From positions 372,001-436,000 of the forward strand of contig NZ_CP020991.1 in the NCBI RefSeq assembly GCF_002874775.1: a DNA stretch of 64,000 bases, written 5' to 3'. A program made the position numbers and the translations under genes. The notes beneath the pieces are model-generated. The model was given only the letters and a program-made list of their open reading frames with translations. It did not search any database and had not been told where the DNA came from. This document shows positions 33,682 to 43,711 of this stretch, in pieces (within the stretch, counting starts at the first letter, position 1; each line of letters opens with the position of its first letter). The stretch comes from Monoglobus pectinilyticus (lineage in GTDB: Bacteria > Bacillota > Clostridia > Monoglobales > Monoglobaceae).

Positions 33682-33703
33682 GGCTGTCTCAATTGAGACA
33701 GCC
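33682..33703 (+). terminator. Palindromic terminator after the DUF1540 gene
   Basis: GGCTGTCTC (33682-33690) / GAGACAGCC (33695-33703) around AATT, followed by TTCTTTTATTT. It also abuts the convergent thrC stop. Confidence 0.75.
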
Positions 33704-33708
33704 TTCTT

Positions 33709-35205
33709 TTATTTAATATTTAAAGCTTTTTTAATTGACTTATACATTTCGTCTGCGTCTATTATTTCATCAAACCGAATTTCTTTTCCGTTAAGTGCAG
33801 CCAAAGACTCCGGTATTTCCATTTCGCTCTTCTCTTTCAATAAATCCAAAAGCTCAAACTCATTTTTATCATATGGTTCAATCCCCAGAGCAGATAATAC
33901 TGCTGCATTGAACTTAAATGGACTTGCCGTAGACGCTATAATCGTTTTTGTCATATCACCTGTTTCTGTAACATATTGCTTATACACGTCAACAGCAACA
34001 GCTGTGTGAGTGTCGAGTGTATAACCATCCTCAGCAAATGTTTTCCAGATTTGAACTTTTGTAAAATAATCATCACAGCAGCCGCCCCAAAATAACTTAG
34101 TTATTTTGTTATGCATAGTTTTTGTAAGTCTATACTCTCCGCCAGCTGACAGCTTATTCATTAAGTCATTTATCTTTTTATCGTCATTTCCTGAAATATC
34201 AAACAATAGTCTTTCCAAATTGCTTGAAATAAGGATATCCATAGAAGGCGAAACGCTTTGATAAAATTCCCTGTTTTTGTTGTATACACCAGTTTTAATA
34301 AAATCTGTCAGAACATCGTTTTTATTTGATGCGCAAATCAGTTTATTAACCGGAAGTCCCATTTTTCTTGCATAGTATGCGGCAAGTATATTACCAAAGT
34401 TGCCTGTTGGAACGCATACATTTATTTTATCACCATTCTGTATCTCTCCGCCTTCAACCATATCACAGTAAGCAGAAAAATAGTACACAATCTGCGGAAC
34501 CAATCTTCCCCAATTGATAGAGTTAGCAGATGAGAATGCAAAACCATTCTTTTCTAACTCGTCGCTTATCTCAGAATTAGTAAATATCTTTTTAACTCCA
34601 GTTTGCGCATCATCAAAATTACCGCTTATACCTTCAACGCATACATTTCTTCCATCCTGCGTAATCATCTGCAGCTTTTGAATATCGCTTACGCCTTCAC
34701 TTGGATAGAAAACAATAATTTTAGTTCCGTCAACGTCCTTAAAGCCTTCTAAAGCAGCTTTTCCCGTATCGCCCGATGTAGCAACCAAAATAACTATTGT
34801 TTTGTCCTCGCCTGTCTTTTTCATGGCAGTAGTCATAAAATGAGGCAGAATTTGCAGAGCCATATCTTTAAATGCGCATGTGGGTCCATGCCATAACTCT
34901 AAAATATACTCACTGTCATTTATTTTAACAACAGGAGCAACCTTCTCACTGCTGAACTTTCCGTCTCCATAAGCTCCCTCAGTGCATTTCTCAATTTCCG
35001 ACTTAGTAAAATCAGTTAAAAACTTAGATAAAATAAAATTAGCTCTTTCAATATATGTTTTACCAAGCAGACTCTCAATATCCGCTTTTTTTATTTTTGG
35101 AAATTCGTCTGGAACAAACAATCCGCCGTCATCAGAAAGCCCCTTTTTTATAGCTTCGGCAGAAGTAAGTTTTACGTTTTTGTTCCTCGTACTGATATAA
35201 TTCAT
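33709..35205 (-). CDS. thrC: Threonine synthase
   Basis: PLP enzyme converting O-phosphohomoserine to threonine. 498 residues, the long (fungal/bacterial ThrC type 2) form. The N-terminus is MNYISTRNKNVKLTSAEAIKKGLSDDGGLFVP; the PLP lysine is in HGPTCAFKDMALQ, and VATSGDTGKAALEGF and VPTGNFGNILAAYYA are the phosphate and substrate loops. ATG at 35205 lies about 10 bases after AAAGG; in-frame codons before it are too close to that site. No other threonine-pathway gene is adjacent. Confidence 0.95.
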   Translation of the reverse strand: MNYISTRNKNVKLTSAEAIKKGLSDDGGLFVPDEFPKIKKADIESLLGKTYIERANFILSKFLTDFTKSEIEKCTEGAYGDGKFSSEKVAPVVKINDSEYILELWHGPTCAFKDMALQILPHFMTTAMKKTGEDKTIVILVATSGDTGKAALEGFKDVDGTKIIVFYPSEGVSDIQKLQMITQDGRNVCVEGISGNFDDAQTGVKKIFTNSEISDELEKNGFAFSSANSINWGRLVPQIVYYFSAYCDMVEGGEIQNGDKINVCVPTGNFGNILAAYYARKMGLPVNKLICASNKNDVLTDFIKTGVYNKNREFYQSVSPSMDILISSNLERLLFDISGNDDKKINDLMNKLSAGGEYRLTKTMHNKITKLFWGGCCDDYFTKVQIWKTFAEDGYTLDTHTAVAVDVYKQYVTETGDMTKTIIASTASPFKFNAAVLSALGIEPYDKNEFELLDLLKEKSEMEIPESLAALNGKEIRFDEIIDADEMYKSIKKALNIK

Positions 35206-35244
35206 TTTCATCAAACCTTTCAAAAGATTTATTTCAACAATAAA

Positions 35245-35275
35245 ATAGAGGCTGTGTTTATATCACAGCCTCTAT
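35245..35275 (-). terminator. 12-bp stem-loop overlapping the thrC promoter
   Basis: ATAGAGGCTGTG (35245-35256) / CACAGCCTCTAT (35264-35275), 7-base loop, followed on the minus strand by TTTATTGTT. It lies about 100 bases after the P-loop gene stop and 40 bases before thrC, so it is either that gene's terminator or a leader structure of thrC. Confidence 0.65.
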
Positions 35276-35304
35276 ACAATATCATAAAAATTAACTTAAG
35301 TCAA
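35276..35304 (-). promoter_or_regulatory. Possible promoter of thrC
   Basis: On the minus strand TTGACT (35299-35304), 17 bases, TATTGT (35276-35281). Transcription would begin inside the stem-loop at 35245-35275. Confidence 0.6.
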
Positions 35305-35377
35305 TATTTTAACTTTAATTATATGATTAAAAATATATCTTAACAATCTCAACTCATTTTAAATAATTATATTACAA

Positions 35378-35791
35378 TTAAACAATATATTTCTTAACGT
35401 TTGCGCCGGCTGAATCAGCCTCAGCGCTTACCATCATAGTAAACGAAACGTTAAATGCGCCGGCCAGCTTTTCTAAATCACTGATAAATTCTTCAATAGA
35501 ATTCATATCACCGTTTGGAACACTTTTGAAAACACTGTCAATAAATATATGAGTAATATCATAATCCTGAGCTATCAAACCACATATTAAACCTTCAAAC
35601 ATATCAAAGTTTTTAATATTAAAATCCTCAGTATTAATCATTCTAACTTTTCTGTCAATATCATGAATCAAACGGTTTCCGTCTGTGATACAAACAACAT
35701 TGCCATTTTCTACATTAACAGCATTATTAACGGCTTCAATGAGTTTTTTTGTCTTTCCGCTGCCCTTTAATCCAATATGTATCTTAATCAT
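35378..35791 (-). CDS. Small P-loop protein, function unknown
   Basis: A 137-residue protein with an N-terminal Walker A (GLKGSGKTKKL, residues 7-17) and a possible Walker B THIFIDSVF. Between lie KVRMINTEDFNIKNFDMFEGLI and other segments that I cannot place in a family. Proteins like this are sometimes labelled PilT-like ATPases, but no pilus gene is near and it is too short to be PilT. Start has GGAGG-like GGCGG about 9 bases upstream. It precedes thrC on the same strand with a stem-loop between. Confidence 0.7.
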   Translation of the reverse strand: MIKIHIGLKGSGKTKKLIEAVNNAVNVENGNVVCITDGNRLIHDIDRKVRMINTEDFNIKNFDMFEGLICGLIAQDYDITHIFIDSVFKSVPNGDMNSIEEFISDLEKLAGAFNVSFTMMVSAEADSAGANVKKYIV

Positions 35792-35962
35792 AATAATTAC
35801 CGCCTTTCCATTCTAGGATTTTAATTAAAATCCAAAACCTGACCAATCGTCTAATCAATCAAAGTTTGGATAAATATTATTTTATTCTTAAAGATATTTT
35901 AACATATATATTCAAAATATACAAGACTTATTTTAAAAATATTTATAAATTTAATAAATTTG

Positions 35963-37300
35963 CTACTTTAATCTTGATTCTAGCTTCTCTTTGTCTGCTT
36001 CATATCCCGGTTTGCCCAATAGAGCAAACATATTTTTCTTGTAGCTCTCAACTCCCGGCTGGTTAAATGGGTTTACTCCCAGCAAATATCCGCTTATGCC
36101 GCAGGCTTTTTCAAAGAAATATACCAATTGACCAAATGTATATTCGTCCAGCGATTCAAGTTCAATAACAAGGTTTGGAACCCCGCCGTCGGTATGCGCC
36201 AAAAGAGTACCTTCAAAAGCTTTTTTGTTTACATAATCCATAGTTTTGCCTGCAAGGAAATTAAGACCGTCTACATTATCACTGTCTTCAGTTATTTCTA
36301 TATCGCTTTTTGGATTTTTAACATATAACACTGTCTCAAAAATCTGTCTCATACCGTCTTGTATGTACTGCCCCATAGAATGCAAATCTGTTGAAAAACA
36401 TGCTCCGGCCGGGAAAATACCTTTTTGATCCTTTCCCTCGCTTTCGCCGTACAGCTGTTTCCACCACTCAATAAAGTATTGAAGCTCAGGCTCATAATTT
36501 ACCAGCATTTCTATATTTTTTCCTTTTTGGTGTAAAATATTCCTTATAGCTGCATACTGATAACATTCATTTTCTTTAAGAGAAGGTTTTGAATACATTT
36601 CACGCGCGTCAGCAGCTCCCTGCATCATTTCATCAATATCAGCGCCCGATACAGCAATCGGAAGCAAACCTACAGCTGTCAAAACTGAATATCTTCCTCC
36701 AACATCATCAGGCACGACAAAAGTTTCGTATCCTTCTTCGTCAGCCAAATTTTTTAATGCTCCTCTAGCTTTGTCTGTGGTTGCATAAATACGTTCTTTA
36801 GCGCCTTCTTTTCCATATTTATTTTCAAGATAGTTTTTTAAAATTCTAAAAGCAATAGCGGGTTCTGTAGTAGTTCCGGATTTGGAAATAATATTTACCG
36901 ACACATCCTTATCTTCTATTGTTTTTAAAATTCCATTTAAATAATTTGGACTAATATTATTACCGCAAAAAATAATCTGAGGTTTTTGATTAAAATTATA
37001 AAACGGACCGCCTAAAAACTCGCAGGCAGCTTTAGCACCCAAATATGAACCGCCAATTCCTACTACGAGCAAAACATCGCTGTCATTTCTAATTTTATGA
37101 GCTGCCGATTTTATTCTGCTGAACTCTTCCTTATCATAATCTACAGGCAGGTCAATCCAGCCCAAATAATCATTGCCTGCTCCGGTTTTACTCATCAAAA
37201 CCTTATCTACAGCCTCTATCTGCGACTGCATATTATCAACTTCTTCCTGAGAAAAGAAGCCGAGAGCTCTTCGATAATTAAATACAACATTTTTTTTCAT
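35963..37300 (-). CDS. pgi: Glucose-6-phosphate isomerase
   Basis: Interconverts glucose-6-phosphate and fructose-6-phosphate. 445 residues, the shorter Firmicute form. Signatures: [52 protein letters not shown], and the catalytic Glu region [15 protein letters not shown]. The ATG at 37300 ([16 protein letters not shown]) has AAGGAG about 9 bases upstream; a start further up would add 21 residues without such a site. Confidence 0.97.
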   Translation of the reverse strand: MKKNVVFNYRRALGFFSQEEVDNMQSQIEAVDKVLMSKTGAGNDYLGWIDLPVDYDKEEFSRIKSAAHKIRNDSDVLLVVGIGGSYLGAKAACEFLGGPFYNFNQKPQIIFCGNNISPNYLNGILKTIEDKDVSVNIISKSGTTTEPAIAFRILKNYLENKYGKEGAKERIYATTDKARGALKNLADEEGYETFVVPDDVGGRYSVLTAVGLLPIAVSGADIDEMMQGAADAREMYSKPSLKENECYQYAAIRNILHQKGKNIEMLVNYEPELQYFIEWWKQLYGESEGKDQKGIFPAGACFSTDLHSMGQYIQDGMRQIFETVLYVKNPKSDIEITEDSDNVDGLNFLAGKTMDYVNKKAFEGTLLAHTDGGVPNLVIELESLDEYTFGQLVYFFEKACGISGYLLGVNPFNQPGVESYKKNMFALLGKPGYEADKEKLESRLK

Positions 37301-37630
37301 ATCTATTTGCTCCTTTATATTAGTATAAAATTTAATTATATTTACTAATAAATATTTTACCATATTAGTAAATTTTGTGCAATACCTATTATTGAAAATA
37401 AAAAAAGTTTTTTTAGGGAATAATGTTTAATGTGATTTAATTCAAATGAAATCGACATGGATTTTTATATATTTAAAAATAAATAATAATAAATTTTCAT
37501 CAGTTAATTTCATTATTAGTATTAACATGTAAAAGATGATTTATTTTAACCATAATTTACTTGTATAATAAACAATAAATAATCACAAAATACTATTGCA
37601 ACACAGAAAAAAATAAGGAGTGAAAACAAA

Positions 37631-37849
37631 ATGTCAGATTCAAATAGCTCAAATAACTTGGTAGTTCCACAGGCAAAAGCTGCTATGGAACAGTTCAAGA
37701 TGGAAGCAGCATCAGAAGTTGGTGTAACACTCAACAAGGGTTACAACGGAGATTTAACATCTAGACAGGCCGGAAGTATCGGTGGACAGATGGTTAAGAA
37801 GATGATTCAGAAGTATGAGCAGGATATCGCGAACAGCCAACAGGGCTAA
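37631..37849 (+). CDS. Alpha/beta-type small acid-soluble spore protein
   Basis: Coats DNA in the dormant spore and is degraded on germination. 72 residues: the two family signatures are seen, the germination-protease region MEQFKMEAASEVGV and the C-terminal DLTSRQAGSIGGQMVKKMIQKYE. AAGGAG is about 10 bases before the ATG. A SigG-type promoter should precede it; I could not pick one with confidence in the AT-rich 267 bases upstream. Confidence 0.96.
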   Translation: MSDSNSSNNLVVPQAKAAMEQFKMEAASEVGVTLNKGYNGDLTSRQAGSIGGQMVKKMIQKYEQDIANSQQG

Positions 37850-37980
37850 GAAAACGGTAAATCCTATCTTTTGGAAATTTATTCAAACATCAGAAGAAGA
37901 TAGCGTAAAATATAACTAGTTGGCGCAGTTTATTAGCTTTCCTGATTTATAATAAATTTTCAAAATAAGCGTCAAAGTTT

Positions 37981-38007
37981 AAGAGGAAGCCGAATCGGCT
38001 TCCTCTT
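37981..38007. terminator. Bidirectional terminator between the spore protein and the Cys-rich protein genes
   Basis: AAGAGGAAGCCG (37981-37992) / CGGCTTCCTCTT (37996-38007), 3-base loop, with TTTTG after it. The convergent minus-strand gene ends 8 bases further on. Confidence 0.85.
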
Positions 38008-38014
38008 TTGCTAT

Positions 38015-38245
38015 CTAATTTTCATCGTGATGACTATGTCCGCAGCCGCAGCTATCTGATTTAACATGTTTTTTATATTGATGATCAGGTGTAATAATAC
38101 TGTCTATTTTTATCTCCTGATAATCCTTTCCGCTCTCTATACACTTTCCACAGTTATCACACAGCTTCATAGGATTAAGGTCACAGTAATCACATTCACC
38201 GCAGCCGGTACAAATTCTGTCATACAGCACGCATTGTCTTCCCAT
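38015..38245 (-). CDS. Small cysteine-rich protein, function unknown
   Basis: A 76-residue protein with ten cysteines, in GRQCVLYDRICTGCGECDYC, LNPMKLCDNCGKC and the C-terminal CGCGHSHHDEN. The clustered CxxC pairs suggest zinc or iron-sulfur binding; a His-rich tail may add a metal site. GAGG lies about 8 bases before the ATG. It is the last gene of the run that begins with the symporter at 45189, 32 bases after the methionine gamma-lyase-family gene. Confidence 0.7.
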   Translation of the reverse strand: MGRQCVLYDRICTGCGECDYCDLNPMKLCDNCGKCIESGKDYQEIKIDSIITPDHQYKKHVKSDSCGCGHSHHDEN

Positions 38246-38277
38246 CAGCTCACATCCTCTATTAAATAGATTTTAAA

Positions 38278-39561
38278 TCAAACAAACTCGTCTGCTGCTT
38301 TTAATACGCCGATTTTTGCGCTGTCGTAGATTACTCCGCCCTGCATATAGGCAATATAAGGTTCACAAATCGGAGCGTCAGCTGACAATTCAATGGATGC
38401 GCCCTGAACAAATGCTCCGGCAGCCATTATAACAGGATTTTCATATCCCGGCATATCCCACGGCTCAGGTGTAACAAAACTATCAATAGGCGAGCCTTTC
38501 TGAATTGCCTGACAAAATTTAATAACATTATCCGGCGTTTTTAGTTTAACTGCCTGAATAATATCGCTTCTGGCAGAATTAACCTCCGGACATACTTCAA
38601 ATCCCAGCTCTTTAAACATGGCAGCGCAAAGCACTGCTGTTTTTATGCTCTCAGAGACAATATGAGGAGCCATAAATAGACCCTGGAACATGTTTCTGTT
38701 CATGCCAAGACTGGCTCCAACATGTTTGCCAAGACCGGGAGCTGTCAAACGGTAACCTACTTTTCTTACACATTCAGCTGTGCCGGCAATATAACCGCCG
38801 CTTAACGCCAAACTTCCCCCTGCGTTTTTTATCAGCGAGCCAACAATCAAATCCGCACCAAATTCAGTCGGTTCCTTAGTTTCGACAAATATACCGTAAC
38901 AATTATCAACAATACAAATTGTTTCCGGGCTAACATGCTTTACAGTTTTAATTATATTTCCGATTTCTTCAACGGTCAGCGAATCACGCCAATCATATCC
39001 CCGTGAACGCTGTATCAAGACAGCTTTGATTTTTTCAGATTTTAATAGTTCTATTATACTATCATAATCAATTTTGTTTTGATCAGTTAAATCAACCTGA
39101 CGATATGAGACTCCATAATCTTTTAAAGATCCCATATCATCATAATCGCCTTCACGGATTCCTATTACCTCTTCCATTGTGTCATAAGGAGCGCCAACCA
39201 CAGAAGCAAGAACATCTTCCGGTCTTAAAACCCCAAACAGACATGCCGAAATAGCCTGCGTTCCCGAAACAATATTGTGTCTTACCATTGCGTCTTTAGC
39301 ACCTAGAATTTCGGCATAAACTTTATCAAGAGCGTCTCTGCCCATATCATCATATCCATATCCGGTTGTCTCCCCAAAGTGAGCATATGAAATACGGTTA
39401 TTCTGAAAAGCTTTAAGAACTTTTGCCTGATTATATCCTGCGGTCTCTTCAATCTCCGCAAACCGCTCTTTAACTTTCTCATTTACTTTCTTATAGAGTT
39501 CGATAGTGGAGTCTTTTAATCCAAATTCTTCTTTCAAATATTCAAATGAGTTATTTTGCAT
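38278..39561 (-). CDS. Methionine gamma-lyase-family PLP enzyme (aluminium-resistance type)
   Basis: A 427-residue fold-type I PLP protein of the family once called aluminium resistance (YnbB-like). The PLP lysine is in GSLIKNAGGSLALSGG; YAHFGETTGYGYDDMGRDALDKVYAEI and HNIVSGTQAISACLFG are family signatures. The reaction is not settled for the family; a Cys/Met-type carbon-sulfur lyase is likely. Its start overlaps the ACT-protein gene end by 11 bases, so the two are translationally coupled. Confidence 0.88.
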   Translation of the reverse strand: MQNNSFEYLKEEFGLKDSTIELYKKVNEKVKERFAEIEETAGYNQAKVLKAFQNNRISYAHFGETTGYGYDDMGRDALDKVYAEILGAKDAMVRHNIVSGTQAISACLFGVLRPEDVLASVVGAPYDTMEEVIGIREGDYDDMGSLKDYGVSYRQVDLTDQNKIDYDSIIELLKSEKIKAVLIQRSRGYDWRDSLTVEEIGNIIKTVKHVSPETICIVDNCYGIFVETKEPTEFGADLIVGSLIKNAGGSLALSGGYIAGTAECVRKVGYRLTAPGLGKHVGASLGMNRNMFQGLFMAPHIVSESIKTAVLCAAMFKELGFEVCPEVNSARSDIIQAVKLKTPDNVIKFCQAIQKGSPIDSFVTPEPWDMPGYENPVIMAAGAFVQGASIELSADAPICEPYIAYMQGGVIYDSAKIGVLKAADEFV

Positions 39562-39994
39562 AATCGAGATTGTTCACATCCTCTTTAGAGAGAACATTAA
39601 CGCCATTCTCTCTTAAAACATTAATAGAAAGATCCAAATCGCTTGTTTTTAAAACGATAACCGCCTTGCTTGACTTTTCACCAATAAATGAATATATGTA
39701 TTCAATACTAATATTCTTATCTTTTAAAAGCTCAATTACATTGCTGAAAGCACCAACGCTGTCTGAGATAGATATAGCGATTACATCAGATATATTTGCA
39801 GTCATATTATTGCCCCTTAAGACTTTTTCTGCATTTTCCTCATCATCAACAATCATTCTGAGTATTCCAAAATCTGTAGTATCGGCAATATTAATCGCCC
39901 TTATATCAACGGAATTTTCAGACAATATCTTTGTTATTTCAGCCAATCTTCCCGGACGGTTTTCCATAAATACAGAAATCTGTTTTACATACAT
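39551..39994 (-). CDS. Tandem ACT-domain protein
   Basis: A 147-residue protein made of two ACT domains: residues 1-70 (QISVFMENRPGRLAEITKILSENSVDIRAINI) and about 72-140 (DVIAISISDSVGAFSNVIELLKDKNISIEYIYSF). ACT domains bind amino acids; similar proteins are a standard companion of paaK-iorAB clusters and may sense aromatic or other amino acids. AAAGGAGG is about 9 bases before the ATG. It starts about 35 bases after iorB. Confidence 0.9.
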   Translation of the reverse strand: MYVKQISVFMENRPGRLAEITKILSENSVDIRAINIADTTDFGILRMIVDDEENAEKVLRGNNMTANISDVIAISISDSVGAFSNVIELLKDKNISIEYIYSFIGEKSSKAVIVLKTSDLDLSINVLRENGVNVLSKEDVNNLDYAK

Positions 39995-40029
39995 TCCTAT
40001 CTCCTCCTTTATAAAGTGTTATAATAATA

Positions 40030-40611
40030 TTATATATTACGTCCCAAATCAAAAGCTTTTAAATTTACATCTATAACTTTCGCTGGAACTGTATTTTCAA
40101 GAGCAGACTTCCAAACGTCTTCGGGTATATCTGTCTGCTTTGACAAAACACCAATTAAAACGACATTAACAGTTTTTATATTGCCTGCTTCAAACGCTAA
40201 TTTATCAGCATCTACTGATATAATATTAACTTCTTTTGATTTAATTTTTTCCACTATATCATTTGGATACTCTTTAGCGCCTATAATAACGGGCATTGGG
40301 TCGATATTCTGTGAATTACAGATTATCTTACCGCCTTTTTTCAAATATGGAAGATAGCGGTATGCTTCCAATTCCTCAAATGCCAGGATTATATCTGCGC
40401 CGCCTTTGTCGATAATAGGGGATTGAACTTTTTCACCAAACTTTACATAAGTTACAACGCTTCCGCCCCTTTGTGACATACCATGGACTTCAGACACTTT
40501 GACGTCATAACCCTCGCTCATTAACATGTTTCCCAGTATTCGGCTTGCAAGTAATGTTCCCTGCCCGCCTACTCCAACTATCATAATTGATAAGCCTTCA
40601 CTTTTTTTCAT
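40030..40611 (-). CDS. iorB: Indolepyruvate ferredoxin oxidoreductase, beta subunit
   Basis: Small subunit of the enzyme that oxidises aryl-pyruvates (indole-, phenyl- and p-hydroxyphenylpyruvate) to aryl-acetyl-CoA, reducing ferredoxin. 193 residues with the gamma-domain signature IMIVGVGGQGTLLASRILGNML and GMSQRGGSVVTYVKFG. It follows iorA by 12 bases. Confidence 0.93.
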   Translation of the reverse strand: MKKSEGLSIMIVGVGGQGTLLASRILGNMLMSEGYDVKVSEVHGMSQRGGSVVTYVKFGEKVQSPIIDKGGADIILAFEELEAYRYLPYLKKGGKIICNSQNIDPMPVIIGAKEYPNDIVEKIKSKEVNIISVDADKLAFEAGNIKTVNVVLIGVLSKQTDIPEDVWKSALENTVPAKVIDVNLKAFDLGRNI

Positions 40612-40623
40612 AATTCAATCCTC

Positions 40624-42354
40624 CTATTCAATTGCGCCGAAACTGCACACATTTTGACATAATCCACATCCAACGCAAAGAGTTTTATCAATCTCTAAGT
40701 AATCGCCTCTATCCACAATTGCAGGACATCCAAGTTTCATACACATCTTGCATTTCTTACATTTCTCATTATTAATTTTTATCGGGCCGGGGAATTTTAC
40801 TGATTTTAACAACGCGCACGGTCTCTGCACTATCACAAGAGACGGCTCGTCAGACGCAAGTTCCTCTTTTAAAACCTTTTCACACTGTTTTAAATCAAAT
40901 GGGTCAATAATAGAAACTCGGTCAATCCCCACAGCTTTTCCAAGCAGTTCTAAATCAACCTGTTTCGTCTTTTCACCCTTTAGAGTTTTTCCCGTCGTTG
41001 GATTATCCTGATGACCAGTCATACCCGTAATAGAATTATCCAAAACTAAAACTGTGTTTATTCCCTTATTATACACTATTTCAACAAGACCGGTAATTCC
41101 GCTGTGAATAAATGTTGAATCACCCAAAACCGCAACCGTATTTTTTGCGAATTCTTCTCCTCGTGCTAAAGACATACCAAACGACATGCCGATACTTGCG
41201 CCCATACAAACCACTGAATGTATAGACTGAAGCGGCGCAACCGCTCCCAGAGTGTAACATCCTATATCACCGCAGACATTAACTCCCATTTTTTTAAGAA
41301 CATAAAAGATTCCTCTATGCGGACAGCCGGGACAAAGCACAGGGGGGCGCATAGGAACCTCTTCGTCAACCGTATCAAATTCAGGACAGGCTTGACCTGA
41401 AATAAGTTCTTTAATCTGACGTGTAGAAAATTCATAGCACATCGGAAAGAGTTCTTTTCCTATTACCTTTACACCGATATTGTTACAATGTTCCTCTATA
41501 AATGGGTCAAGTTCCTCAACAACATATAAAGTATCAACATTCTTTGCAAACTCTTTTATTATGTTAACAGGCAATGGATAAACCATTCCCAATTTAAGTA
41601 CGGAAACGGAATCTCCAAAAGCTTCTTTCACATAATTGTAGCACATACCGCTGGTAATAATACCGATTTTTTTGTCGCCGTACTCAATTCTATTAAGCGG
41701 TGTTGTTTCTGCGTACTCACGCAGTCTATTTATTCTATCTTCAACCTCGGGATGTTTTTTTATCGCATTGCCGGGCATCATAACATATTTTGCTATATCT
41801 GCAGTGTATGGTTTAACTTCAACTTCCTGTCTTTCAGACAGCTCAACAATACTTTGTGAATGTGAAACTCTTGTAGACAGTCTATATATAACAGGCGTAT
41901 CAAAGTTCTCACTCATCTCGTAGGCGGCTTTTATAAACTCTTTGCACTCACTGCTGTCAGACGGCTCTATCATCGGAACTTTAGAGGCCTTAGCATAATT
42001 TCTGCTGTCCTGCTCATTTTGAGAAGAGTGCATACTCGGGTCGTCAGCGACGCCGATAACCAAACCACCGTTAACACCTGTATATGCCACTGTAAACAAT
42101 GGGTCAGCTGCTACATTAAGGCCGACATGCTTCATGGCACAAAACGCTCTTGCACCGCCAACTGAAGCACCTATAGCAACTTCCAAAGCCACCTTTTCAT
42201 TCGGTGACCACTCAGCATAAATTTCATCATACTTTGCCGCGTATTCTGATATTTCAGTACTCGGCGTTCCGGGATAAGCAGTTGAAACATGTACTCCATT
42301 CTCATAAAGTCCGCGTGCAACAGCCTCATTACCAAGCATAAGCTTTTTTTCCAT
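40624..42354 (-). CDS. iorA: Indolepyruvate ferredoxin oxidoreductase, alpha subunit
   Basis: Large subunit carrying thiamine diphosphate and iron-sulfur clusters. 576 residues. The thiamine-site glutamate region is YPGTPSTEISEYAAKYDEIYAEWSPNEK; the TPP motif GDSTFIHSGITGLVEIVYN follows in the C-terminal half; and the C-terminus carries two [4Fe-4S] motifs, CKKCKMCMKLGCP and CVGCGLCQNVCSFGAIE. CPGCPHRGIFY is another cysteine motif of the family. GGAGG lies about 9 bases before the ATG. Confidence 0.96.
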   Translation of the reverse strand: MEKKLMLGNEAVARGLYENGVHVSTAYPGTPSTEISEYAAKYDEIYAEWSPNEKVALEVAIGASVGGARAFCAMKHVGLNVAADPLFTVAYTGVNGGLVIGVADDPSMHSSQNEQDSRNYAKASKVPMIEPSDSSECKEFIKAAYEMSENFDTPVIYRLSTRVSHSQSIVELSERQEVEVKPYTADIAKYVMMPGNAIKKHPEVEDRINRLREYAETTPLNRIEYGDKKIGIITSGMCYNYVKEAFGDSVSVLKLGMVYPLPVNIIKEFAKNVDTLYVVEELDPFIEEHCNNIGVKVIGKELFPMCYEFSTRQIKELISGQACPEFDTVDEEVPMRPPVLCPGCPHRGIFYVLKKMGVNVCGDIGCYTLGAVAPLQSIHSVVCMGASIGMSFGMSLARGEEFAKNTVAVLGDSTFIHSGITGLVEIVYNKGINTVLVLDNSITGMTGHQDNPTTGKTLKGEKTKQVDLELLGKAVGIDRVSIIDPFDLKQCEKVLKEELASDEPSLVIVQRPCALLKSVKFPGPIKINNEKCKKCKMCMKLGCPAIVDRGDYLEIDKTLCVGCGLCQNVCSFGAIE

Positions 42355-42400
42355 AATATGTATCCTCCTTTAGAATCTAAACCCTATATGTAAGAACAAA

Positions 42401-43711
42401 CTAATCCTGCTCTCTCAAATCAATAATTCTCTTTGCTTTTCCTGTCGTCCTCTCAATCGACTTAGGCTCAGCAAGTCTAAGCTTTGCTCGAAGCCCCAGT
42501 ACACTGTGAAGACGTTCTTTCATTTCATTTTCTAATTTTTCTATCTCGGAAAATCTTTCAAGGAGCGAACCGTCAACCAATTCAACAACAATTTCAAGCG
42601 TATCAAGCATATTTTCTCTTCTCAAAATCAGCTGGTAATTCGGGCTCACCTGAGGAAACTCAAGAACAACGCTCTCAATTTCAGACGGGAACAGATTTAC
42701 GCCTTTTATTTTGAGCATATCATCAGTTCTGCCCTGAATCGGAGCAAGTCTGTAAGACGTTCTGCCACAAGTGCATGGTTCAGGTATGATATACGAAATA
42801 TCTCTGGTTCTATACCTCAGAACAGGCATAGCCTCTTTTGTTAAAGTTGTTATAACAACCTCACCGGATTCTCCGTAAGGGAGTACTTCTCCGGTTTTAG
42901 GGTCAATTATTTCAACGATAAACATATCCTCATTAATATGTTCACCGCACTTATATATACATTCACCCGAAACGCCCGGTCCCATAACTTCTGTTAAACC
43001 ATAATTTGAAGTAACCAAAATACCCATTGAATCTTCCAGCTTCTCTCTCATCTTCTCGCTCATAGCTTCTGAGCCGAAAAATCCATATTTCAATTTAAAG
43101 TTATCTCTTGGTATTCCTTTTTCTTTTATCATCTCAGACAGATACATTGCATACGATGGTGTTGCAACAAGCGCAGTTGTTCCAAAATCCTGCATAAGCA
43201 TCAACTGTTTCTGAGTGTTACCGCTGGACATAGGAACGATGGTTGCTCCAACCTTTTCAATACCGTAATGAAGTCCAAATCCGCCGGTAAACAATCCATA
43301 TCCAAATGAAATCTGTACAACGTCGTTTTCATCAATACCGCCGGCCGTTACAATCCTGGCAATAGCCTCAGACCAAACTTCAATATCTCCTTTTGTATAT
43401 CCGGCAACAACAGGTTTTCCGGTTGTCCCGGATGACGCATGAAGTCTTACAACATTCTTCATGGGCTCCGCAAACAATCCAAAAGGATAATTATCCCTCA
43501 AATCCTCCTTAGTAGTAAACGGCAAGTTTTTCAGATCTGAAAGAGACTTTATCATTTCAGGCTTAATTCCGCTTTCATCAAATCTTTTCTTATAAAACGG
43601 AACGTTTTCATACGCCTTGCAAGCCATATGCCGTAAACGCTCAAGCTGAATATCCTCAATTTTTTTCCTGTCTGAACAACACTCTATGTCCTTATTCCAA
43701 ATCTTTATCAT
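42401..43711 (-). CDS. paaK: Phenylacetate-CoA ligase
   Basis: Adenylate-forming acyl-CoA ligase of 436 residues. Motifs: RLHASSGTTGKPVVAGYT (phosphate loop), SNYGLTEVMGPG (the YGLTE adenylate motif), and MLKIKGVNLFPSEIE toward the C-terminus. In iorAB clusters this ligase can work in either direction, making the free acid plus ATP from the CoA thioester, or activating the acid. It ends 46 bases before iorA and starts directly on the symporter stop. Confidence 0.95.
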   Translation of the reverse strand: MIKIWNKDIECCSDRKKIEDIQLERLRHMACKAYENVPFYKKRFDESGIKPEMIKSLSDLKNLPFTTKEDLRDNYPFGLFAEPMKNVVRLHASSGTTGKPVVAGYTKGDIEVWSEAIARIVTAGGIDENDVVQISFGYGLFTGGFGLHYGIEKVGATIVPMSSGNTQKQLMLMQDFGTTALVATPSYAMYLSEMIKEKGIPRDNFKLKYGFFGSEAMSEKMREKLEDSMGILVTSNYGLTEVMGPGVSGECIYKCGEHINEDMFIVEIIDPKTGEVLPYGESGEVVITTLTKEAMPVLRYRTRDISYIIPEPCTCGRTSYRLAPIQGRTDDMLKIKGVNLFPSEIESVVLEFPQVSPNYQLILRRENMLDTLEIVVELVDGSLLERFSEIEKLENEMKERLHSVLGLRAKLRLAEPKSIERTTGKAKRIIDLREQD

